From Hydrogenophaga sp. BPS33 (lineage in GTDB: Bacteria > Pseudomonadota > Gammaproteobacteria > Burkholderiales > Burkholderiaceae_C): a stretch of DNA of 64,000 nt. The DNA is taken from contig NZ_CP044549.1 of assembly GCF_009859475.1 (NCBI RefSeq), forward strand, positions 4,464,001 through 4,528,000, written 5' to 3'. The notes beneath the pieces were generated by a model. It worked only from the letters and a program-made list of their open reading frames with translations. It did not search any database and was not told where the DNA came from. The first letter of the stretch is position 1, and every line of letters starts with the position of its first letter. Shown here in pieces: positions 17,442 through 23,532 of this stretch. Position numbers and translations under genes: made by a program.

Positions 17442-17695
17442 GCGAGTGCCTCCGCCACGACCTCGGCTTTGAGCTTCTCCTCGACATACATCTTGCGCAG
17501 CCGCGCGTTCTCCGCCTCCAGCTCCTTCATGCGCGCCATCAGTGAGGCATCCATGCCGCCGAACTTGGCCCGCCACTTGTAGAACGTCGCCGAGCTGATC
17601 CCCAGCTCTCGGCAAAGCTCAGGCACCGTTAGCCCCGCCTCCGCCCGCTTGAGTGCGTCGATGATCTGGCTGTCGGTAAATCGCGATTTCTTCAT
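17429..17695 (-). CDS. IS3-family transposase OrfA (HTH)
   Basis: This 88-residue DNA-binding half has a helix-turn-helix ([43 protein letters not shown]) followed by a leucine-zipper-like segment ([18 protein letters not shown]), the classic IS3 OrfA layout. It binds the element's terminal repeats. It ends ALAKKW with TGA just after the slippery run. Confidence 0.92.
   Translation of the reverse strand: MKKSRFTDSQIIDALKRAEAGLTVPELCRELGISSATFYKWRAKFGGMDASLMARMKELEAENARLRKMYVEEKLKAEVVAEALAKKW
17435..17441 (-). other. Programmed -1 frameshift site (A_AAA_AAG)
   Basis: On the minus strand the heptamer A-AAA-AAG sits seven codon-positions before the orfA stop and in the right phase to move ribosomes into the orfB frame. 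This is the standard IS3-family device that limits production of the OrfAB fusion transposase. Confidence 0.8.
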
Positions 17696-18135
17696 GGTAG
17701 AGATTCTCCTGTCAGAGTCTCTACTTCTCAGCTCAATGGTTTTGCGGGGGGATTACCGGATCTTCTGTCTTGGATCGCGCTAGGAGTTCCCTGCGCGCTC
17801 TTGGGGTGGCATATTCGGCCAAGGTACTCACCTGACCAAAGGCCTGCCAAAAAGTAGTTCAAGGAGTTGGGCGGAACTGAGCAAGAAGCTTGTCAGGCGC
17901 GGCGCTTGTGTGAAGTTCGCAGAGCAACGGCGTGGCCGAGAGCTTCGTCAACACACCGACTCCAGCTTATAGGCCAGCCGGATCTCCACGAGCTTGCGGA
18001 GGACGCGCGCTCTAAAGCAAGTCTCAAATGGCATCTGCCGTGCCATGAGCGCAGAGCCCAAGACGCGCGGCGGTGGCGCTTAACTGTGAACGCCTACACA
18101 TTCAACGATTTGAATGCGTCACCAATGACGACCCC

Positions 18136-18723
18136 TCAAGATTGGCGAAGCGCAACCAACGCGGCGACAAAGCCGTTGAACCACCTCATGTCAACTGGCT
18201 TCTGAACAGTGACGGTTTGAGCGGGAAGACCGCCCTGCTCCGTGACTTCTGCTGGCGACAGACCGGTCATTGCCACCAGGACCATGGAAGAGAAACTGGC
18301 GTTCGCACGCAGCGTGCGCAACAACTCGAACCCGTCTACGCCCGGCATGTTCAGATCCGTGATAAGCACGTCCGGCTTGAGCGTGTTGATGTCAATCAAA
18401 GCCTCCATGGCGGAGGACATCAGCGAGACGTCGATAGGCAACGTCCAGCTGTCGATCGTCGACTTGAACATCTCCAAAGTGGCAGGGTCATCCTCCACCA
18501 CCAGGACTTTAAGAAACTTAGCCTTTTCGGCAGTTTCCGCCAATCCATGTTTTCGCTGGTACTTGCGGATGGACTCCATCGAAATTCGACGGTGGCCACC
18601 CTTCGTCTTCCAAGCGGTCAGCTCATTTTTCTCGACCAGTGCTTGGATAGTCCCGACTGAGAGCCCAAGCAGCTTGGCTGCAAAAAAAGTCCCGCAGTAG
18701 TCTTCAGGAGTAGTCGCATTCAT
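18136..18723 (-). CDS. Response regulator with N-terminal excisionase-type HTH
   Basis: The 195 residues have the reverse of the usual order. Residues ~10-60 form a MerR/excisionase-type HTH (GTFFAAKLLGLSVGTIQALVEKNELTAWKTKGGHRRI). Residues ~71-195 form a receiver domain with acidic pocket VVEDD, phospho-acceptor Asp123 (VLITDLNMPG), a Thr at ~156 and Lys in TVQKPVD. I therefore expect a phosphorylation-controlled DNA-binding protein. No cognate kinase is adjacent; the hybrid kinase about 5 kb away is the nearest intact candidate. It is divergent from an AT-rich promoter region with the unknown 132-residue gene on the other side. Confidence 0.85.
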   Translation of the reverse strand: MNATTPEDYCGTFFAAKLLGLSVGTIQALVEKNELTAWKTKGGHRRISMESIRKYQRKHGLAETAEKAKFLKVLVVEDDPATLEMFKSTIDSWTLPIDVSLMSSAMEALIDINTLKPDVLITDLNMPGVDGFELLRTLRANASFSSMVLVAMTGLSPAEVTEQGGLPAQTVTVQKPVDMRWFNGFVAALVALRQS

Positions 18724-18993
18724 GTACTTTGCACTCTCATTTTTCTTAGTTTAACTGGAAATTTCATAAAAATTTGTTAAGACAACACTCCGACACATCT
18801 ATAGGAAGATAAGTCTAGAGCAATATAGACTTGACATTTTTATCATTTATGGCATATTTATCATATTTACAATAAGACCGATAACTCTCTCGCTTACATC
18901 CAGCAGTATTAGGACGAAAGAAAGCCAGCAGATCACAACTCCACGTGTGCGGTGTAGGGGCGACGTGTTGCCGCGAACCAAGAAAGCACCTAC
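18724..18993. promoter_or_regulatory. AT-rich divergent promoter region with tandem TGRCAT-type repeats
   Basis: This region lies between the divergent HTH-REC regulator and the 132-residue gene. At 18831-18870 two similar units follow each other 18 nt apart: TGACATTTTTATCATTTA and TGGCATATTTATCATATTTA. The first includes a consensus -35 box, TTGACA, facing right, with a TATTTA 18 nt downstream. A related TTGTCATTTTTAT / TGACATTTTACATTTTTA arrangement lies before the pilin gene at 59.1 kb. A shared regulator is inference. Confidence 0.45.
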
Positions 18994-19392
18994 ATGAGAC
19001 TTCCAGCCATCAAAACCACTGCCGACTCGATAAAGGAATTCTTCGGTACCCGCGGCAATTTGGATGCGCCCGGTGTGACCTCTCCCGCGCTTGTAATGCT
19101 TGAGTTTTATAATATCGAGCCAACGGGACAACTGTTGATGGTTTGCGAGACCTCGCCGCTGGCCGCCGGAGATTGGATAAGAATCGACGATCTGGAGTTT
19201 TCGGTGGACGAGCAGTTGTCGCAAGATGAAGTAGCCCAGTGCATTTTTGTCGTCTCGGGCGGAGCCCTCGACGAGGTTGCTGCAGTCGGCGAAACCGCCA
19301 ACTATCAGGTGTATTACAGCGAAGAACTGAAGGGCAAGCTAGGGCTCGTACCTAAACGGATGACCTTAAACAATGATATTTATCATGCCTAG
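18994..19392 (+). CDS. Unknown protein, 132 aa
   Basis: A soluble, mildly acidic protein with no signal or membrane segment. It begins MRLPAIKTTADSIKEFFGTRG and has a beta-rich middle (PALVMLEFYNIEPTGQLLMVCETSPLAAGDWIRIDDLEFSV). It ends KRMTLNNDIYHA. I do not recognise the family. An AT-rich region with a TTGACA box lies upstream. It overlaps the start of the following small membrane-protein gene by 8 nt, so the two are one operon. Confidence 0.6.
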   Translation: MRLPAIKTTADSIKEFFGTRGNLDAPGVTSPALVMLEFYNIEPTGQLLMVCETSPLAAGDWIRIDDLEFSVDEQLSQDEVAQCIFVVSGGALDEVAAVGETANYQVYYSEELKGKLGLVPKRMTLNNDIYHA

Positions 19393-19618
19393 TGCCAACA
19401 ACATCAATTTGGCGCCTAGCAAACACCGTCGGACCAGCTTGCCAACTGTTGGGGAAATCCACCAACAAGGTGGCGATCACGCCTCCGATGACAGCGCGGT
19501 GACAGATGCTGCGCCGCTCGACTCAGTACCGAGCTCGACTGGACTATTCAGCGCCAGCATGGGCTCCGTTGGGCTGTTTTGTGTCACCCTTGCCGCGCTC
19601 TACTTCGTCATTCTGTAG
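19385..19618 (+). CDS. Small C-terminally anchored membrane protein, 77 aa
   Basis: The preferred ATG (MPSANNINLAPSKHRR) overlaps the upstream stop by 8 nt; four codons earlier another ATG is in frame. The first ~55 residues are polar and disordered-looking. The last ~20 (MGSVGLFCVTLAALYFVIL) form one hydrophobic helix at the very C-terminus, the layout of a tail-anchored protein. Function is unknown. Its partner is likely the overlapping 132-residue protein, which it might tether to the membrane. Confidence 0.55.
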   Translation: MPSANNINLAPSKHRRTSLPTVGEIHQQGGDHASDDSAVTDAAPLDSVPSSTGLFSASMGSVGLFCVTLAALYFVIL

Positions 19619-19916
19619 GTCTTTTCGAAGTCGTTACAGCCTCCAACGCTTGAAAGCCTGCGTATTCCGGCCTTGCTGAGCAGTTGGTCCGACGCCCTGA
19701 TCAGGCGGTCCAGCGTTCATGATTAAAAGAATCTGAACTCGACGCGGGCGTTGGCGGCGAGGGAGTCGGGGGCTAGACTTCCGGTATCGGCCGAGGCTGT
19801 GTGAAAACGCTTCCCGGCACGTCGGTTGGAAATAATCGCCTAATGCGCTGGTGAACCTGCATCTGCAATTTTCAGGACGTGGGTGCAACAGTCAGCGCTA
19901 GTTGAAAAAGGTAGCT

Positions 19917-20240
19917 ATGGGTGACTTCGAGCGAACATTTGGGGCGGGTGCCAACGCCGACTCAATCATTGATCACTACAGTAAAGCCTATTCGCGTAAG
20001 ACACGACGAGATGCGGGCCTTCAGTCGCGAGCCAAAAATTTCTCGTCGTTTCAGGAGGCTGCAGCGTGGGCCAAGAGGAATCCTGGCAGATCCATAGTCC
20101 GAGTTCCTGGGACCGACGAGTTCATGATCAAGGAACCTAATCACGCGCCTGAAAAAAATTGGTTTGCCGAATCAATTGCAGCTTACGAGCAAGAGAACCG
20201 AGCTCTTATGGGGAGGAGACCGGAAGAAAGCAAGCGCTAA
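19917..20240 (+). CDS. Unknown basic protein, 107 aa
   Basis: The start is chosen at ATG-GGT-GAC (MGDFERTFGAGANADSI), with AAAAAGG about 6 nt upstream; a TTG five codons earlier is also in frame. It is polar and Lys/Arg-rich, with DHYSKAYSRKTRRDAGLQSR and FSSFQEAAAWAKRNPGRSIVR, and no membrane segment. The second string resembles the small helix-strand units of nucleotide-binding accessory proteins but I cannot name a family. Confidence 0.45.
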   Translation: MGDFERTFGAGANADSIIDHYSKAYSRKTRRDAGLQSRAKNFSSFQEAAAWAKRNPGRSIVRVPGTDEFMIKEPNHAPEKNWFAESIAAYEQENRALMGRRPEESKR

Positions 20241-20707
20241 TCTTCGGCTCGAGTCGACCCGCCGACGGCTCATTCTGGCCGGTAGCCGAAGTCTAGCCGC
20301 CGCGCACGCTGCGGCCAACATCTGGAGACGATGCGGGCTGTGGCTTAGCGGGGCTTGATCAAATTGATCGGTCTGCCTGTGCAGCTCGAACAAGACTGCT
20401 TGGTCAAATCGTACTGGACCGGCCGATCACGAAGGAGTGGAATACGCAAAGCCCACCAGAACTCCGATTCACGGCAAAAGGTGATAAGTGTAAAAGCCCA
20501 GTCCGGTCCTGACCGTAGGTAAGGCCATGCTTAGCCATCAAGCACCGACAAACCGAGACCTAGGTCGCGCAGAGCTGCATCACCTAGCGCTCAAGCTCGG
20601 GACAATCAGCGTTAAACCGCAGTGTTGTTCCGCAGGAAAGTGCAAGCAGCGAGAAGTGGGGGAATTAGTCCAACGGTCAGGGGCGCTTAAGTTTTGGGGA
20701 TGGTGGC
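20241..20707. other. Intergenic stretch, nothing recognised
   Basis: About 470 bases between the 107-residue gene and the convergent GT2-like gene. It has several short open frames on both strands, none with a credible start. A GATCAAATTGATC imperfect palindrome is near 20357. No RNA gene or terminator with a T-run is visible. Confidence 0.4.
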
Positions 20708-21520
20708 TCAGAGCCAGCGACCCACTTTTGAGAGGTTGTGCCAGGCCAGTGCTTTCCAGCCACCCACGCGAGCGCTCCGTAGCGATCTCAATTCCTCTAT
20801 GGGTATCCGCAGCGCGTTGGGCAGTTGCCGGACTTCAGGAAACACCAGCCTTTGCCGCACCACTGGCCGCTCCAAATACACCGCTTTGAAAAACTGATGT
20901 GAAAACAAGCGCAGCGAAGCGTCGTAATCTGCAGCCAGTTTAAGCTCAGGCGCAAAACCCCCAATACGTCTATACCAAGACCTTCGAACGAAGAGCGCGG
21001 TCGTCGGAGGAACCAGTCCAAGTGACAGCCGCTCGCGACTACATGCACCAACATTGTGATGTCTGACCACGTGCCTGGCATCTTGGGCATCTACGCAGAG
21101 GATGTCACCGTATACAGCAGACACCCACGGATTAGCAAACGCTTGAGCCACTCTTTCAAGCACATCTGGACTTGCCAACTCGTCAGCGGCATCGACAAAG
21201 CCCAGTACGTCCCCGGTTGCCTGCCCTATGCCCCTGTTCCATGCCTCGAAGCGTGTTTCACCAACACCACCATAAACAATACTGAGCCGGTCGCGCTGGG
21301 CGTAGATTAGTTCGGGAGAATCGTCCTTGCTATGGCGGTCAACCACCACATGCTCAACATTGCGAAATGTTTGCCCTGCTACCGACGACAGACAGCCTTC
21401 TATCGTTGATGCGTTGTCTCTGCACCCAGTAACGATGCTGATTTTCAAAGAAGGGGCGGTCTCCAAGACGCACGTTTCGTCCGGTATGTGGAGGGCAAGA
21501 TCGAGTTGTCCCAGAGTCAT
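20708..21520 (-). CDS. GT2-fold glycosyltransferase-like protein with altered catalytic motifs
   Basis: This 270-residue protein follows the WcaE-like GT2 pattern throughout: LKISIVTGCRDNASTIEGCLSS, QTFRNVEHVVVD (Asp61), NRGIGQATGDVLGF, VSAVYGDILCVD, then RRIGGFAPELKLAADYDASL. At the active site it departs from the family. The usual DGGSTDGT is DRHSKDDS. The usual PDxGIYDAMNKG is GETRFEAWNRG. The N-A-D-D metal motif is DAAD (110-113). Donor-sugar or metal binding is therefore doubtful. It may be a weak enzyme with a different donor or a pseudoenzyme. It overlaps the upstream epimerase-like gene by 4 nt (ATGA). Confidence 0.8.
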   Translation of the reverse strand: MTLGQLDLALHIPDETCVLETAPSLKISIVTGCRDNASTIEGCLSSVAGQTFRNVEHVVVDRHSKDDSPELIYAQRDRLSIVYGGVGETRFEAWNRGIGQATGDVLGFVDAADELASPDVLERVAQAFANPWVSAVYGDILCVDAQDARHVVRHHNVGACSRERLSLGLVPPTTALFVRRSWYRRIGGFAPELKLAADYDASLRLFSHQFFKAVYLERPVVRQRLVFPEVRQLPNALRIPIEELRSLRSARVGGWKALAWHNLSKVGRWL

Positions 21521-22509
21521 GATGCCGCCGCCAGTCTTTGCTCCTGCTGCCTATAGTCTCGGTACATGTGCGCAAGTCCCGTCTCGAGTTCTATCTGCGG
21601 TGCCCAGCCCGTACTACGCATGCGATGCGTGTCCAGGTAGAAGTCTGCGCCCTCATCAGCGACGTCACCATCGACATTCAAGCATCCCCTATATCCCACA
21701 ACCTTCGCCACGGCCTGAGCAAGTTCCAAGGTCGTGCTTGCCCGGCCACTGCCCAGATTGACGTGCGGTCGACGCTCATCCGTGAGGAGACGGTACGAGC
21801 GATCGGGAAGGTCGAGAAGCCCAATGCACGCCTCAGCCATATCGTCAACATAGAGCCAGTCGGCCCGTCTGAACCCATTGCATCGAAGGTTCACCGACGA
21901 GAGTTTGAACGTCTTCGCTTGGTGGATGTGGCGCATCAGTGTCAAGAGCTCCCCAGCCGTCGATGGCTGCAAGTCATCACCTGGTCCATAGAGGTTTCCC
22001 ACCACGACTGACCGATAGGTCAGGCCAAGGAGTTCACCAAACTCATGCGTGTAGGCCTCACAAAGCCGAATTCCAGCCATGTGCGCAATCGCCAGCGGTT
22101 CGCGTGCACGGTCAGGACGCGCAAAGGCCAGGTCTTCCTCCGCCATCGGCAGCACAGGACATCCCCCGTAGACTTGATGCGAGGCGATGAAAAGAAGCTT
22201 TCGCACACCGGCATACATGGCCTCGTGGATCAGCTGAACCGGCCCCAAAAGCGCGTCCCCCATGTAGGTACCTCGCCGTGAGCTGTTATCGCTTGGATTT
22301 CCCCAGGGCCCAACTGCAACGTAGATGTGGTCTGGCGTCGAATCACGCAGGTAGGAGCGCACGGCGGCTTGGTCATACAGGCTGTGATCAGACTCATCCC
22401 ACGTGTCAATCTGGTCGGCCACAAAGCCACTGGCCATCAGGCGTCTCACAATCGCCTGGCGTGCCGCACTGGCAGGACCGGCCACAAATACTTTGCGAAT
22501 GGCATTCAT
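21517..22509 (-). CDS. GDP-fucose-synthase-like SDR protein lacking the catalytic Tyr/Lys
   Basis: This 330-residue protein aligns along its whole length with GDP-L-fucose synthase (Fcl/WcaG): GVRKLLFIAS, LPMAEEDL, IRLCEAYTHEFG, YRSVVVGNLYGPGDD, DWLYVDDMAEACIGLL, HVNLGSG and LAQAVAKVVGYRG. The key residues are gone. The Y-x-x-x-K of EPYAIAKIAG is EPLAIAHMAG here (Leu139, His143). The glycine-rich NADP loop is VAGPASAARQAI. The catalytic S-S-C region reads ASHQVYG, and the His that follows the NLYGP motif is replaced by Gly. It is hard to see such a protein epimerising or reducing a sugar, so it is better read as a pseudoenzyme. It is the middle gene of a three-gene operon. Confidence 0.85.
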   Translation of the reverse strand: MNAIRKVFVAGPASAARQAIVRRLMASGFVADQIDTWDESDHSLYDQAAVRSYLRDSTPDHIYVAVGPWGNPSDNSSRRGTYMGDALLGPVQLIHEAMYAGVRKLLFIASHQVYGGCPVLPMAEEDLAFARPDRAREPLAIAHMAGIRLCEAYTHEFGELLGLTYRSVVVGNLYGPGDDLQPSTAGELLTLMRHIHQAKTFKLSSVNLRCNGFRRADWLYVDDMAEACIGLLDLPDRSYRLLTDERRPHVNLGSGRASTTLELAQAVAKVVGYRGCLNVDGDVADEGADFYLDTHRMRSTGWAPQIELETGLAHMYRDYRQQEQRLAAAS

Positions 22510-22526
22510 GATGTTCTACACAAGAG

Positions 22527-23306
22527 TCAATGGCGACGCTCTTGAAACGCGAGAGGGGGAGTCAACTGGATCCCGACGCTACGCTGCACCTCACCGTACC
22601 AGTCAAGTGCTGCATGCAGCGATTTGGCATCGAAGGCCGGCCAATGAAGGTCCGTGAAATACAAGGCCGTCTTTCTCGTTTCCCACAGCATGGTGCGATG
22701 CACGGGCATGTGTCCCCCAGTGCGAATCACGAAGTCCGGAGCGCTGTCCAGCATCACTCGGGCTGCATCTGCGACCTGCGAGTCGTCCGGCGTCCCATTT
22801 AGGCCTAGCGATGGCTTGGGGTCCACAAGACCGTTGATGGCCACAATCAACTGCATGCCCTTGTTCAAATTCGTACGCCGTGCGACGTGGTTCAACAAGC
22901 CTCGAGTGATGGCATCCAACCCGTCCAACGCGCCCTCAATTTGCAGCCGCACGTCGTTGCGGTGGAGGTTTTGGGCCCCAGCGGTGATGTAACGCATGAA
23001 CGAGCCAAATGCATCACCTTGACCTCCCTGGGGTAGAAGCAAGAGGTCATCAGTGAAGACGCACAAGGTGACCTTCTTTATTGACCACATGGCGCAAAAG
23101 TCGATCAGTTCGAGGATGCGCCCCGCTCCTGCGTTCACCGCATCTGAATAAGAGAGCGAATGGTCATGAGCCCATTGCCTATGTCCCTGAAGAACAATGG
23201 TGAGATGCTCTGGCTTGCGCTCATATTCCTCGCTTACGGCTGCGTTACTGTGCAATCGCATTGGTACCGTCGCAGGCAACGCAGGTACACGTTCTTCTCT
23301 CACCAT
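22527..23306 (-). CDS. UppS-like (cis-prenyltransferase fold) protein lacking all catalytic residues
   Basis: This 259-residue protein matches undecaprenyl diphosphate synthase from end to end: HLTIVLQGHRQWAHDH, LHRNDVRLQIEG, DFVIRTGG and ALYFTDLHWPAFD. The catalytic signature M-D-G-N-G-R-W is L-Q-G-H-R-Q-W, with Gln40 in place of the essential Asp. F-S-S-E-N-W-x-R-P is FTDDLLLLP. R-T-G-G-E-x-R-x-S is RTGGHMPVH, and the late Mg-binding Glu is Ala215. Diphosphate binding and catalysis look impossible. A ~33-residue N-terminal extension precedes the fold. The start ATG has GGAGG 6 nt upstream. It is first in the operon with the Fcl-like and GT2-like genes. Confidence 0.88.
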   Translation of the reverse strand: MVREERVPALPATVPMRLHSNAAVSEEYERKPEHLTIVLQGHRQWAHDHSLSYSDAVNAGAGRILELIDFCAMWSIKKVTLCVFTDDLLLLPQGGQGDAFGSFMRYITAGAQNLHRNDVRLQIEGALDGLDAITRGLLNHVARRTNLNKGMQLIVAINGLVDPKPSLGLNGTPDDSQVADAARVMLDSAPDFVIRTGGHMPVHRTMLWETRKTALYFTDLHWPAFDAKSLHAALDWYGEVQRSVGIQLTPPLAFQERRH

Positions 23307-23532
23307 GTCGAACCTCCAAACTGAACATTGACTGACCGAAGTGCGACAAACCTAGCAAAGCTCCGCCAGGATCCGCACTTTTAAGTCGAACGACCCGATT
23401 CAGGTCAGAAATTCAATAATAGATGGTTAAACTGATAAATGATATTAATTTTGACGATTTTCTCGAAATGTCGTGACTTTTTATCAGTTTTTGATGGCAC
23501 GTTTGATGAAGCCCTTCTTCAATCACCGCGGT

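Larger units (their letters stand above)
16570..17757 (-). mobile_element. IS3-family insertion sequence, 1188 bp, with 4-bp target duplication
   Basis: The terminal inverted repeats begin GGTAATCCCCCCG on both sides, and a second conserved block, GAGAAGTAGAG, follows after a 14-15 nt less similar spacer. The flanks carry GGAT at 16566-16569 and GGAT at 17758-17761, a direct target duplication. Inside are orfA and orfB joined by an A6G slippage site. The 4-bp duplication and OrfA sequence resemble the IS407/IS51 side of the IS3 family, though I cannot fix the subgroup. The element looks complete and potentially active. Confidence 0.95.
16438..17857 (+). pseudogene. Small two-helix membrane protein, interrupted by IS3-family insertion
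   Basis: The 5' part (MKRSKVSNNGQTLHLWQVF, then RLPGLLAMSSIVGLVSALLG) starts at an ATGA overlap with the PepSY gene and runs in frame to ...GDGNWD. The IS3 element then cuts it. Removing the element and one copy of the GGAT duplication joins codon GAT directly to CTT CTG TCT TGG ATC, continuing LLSWIALGVPCALLGWHI and ending at TAG. This gives an intact ~75-residue protein with two transmembrane helices, of a type often found last in FecIR/TonB/PepSY operons. The insertion replaces the second helix with element-encoded residues, so function is probably lost. Confidence 0.88.
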
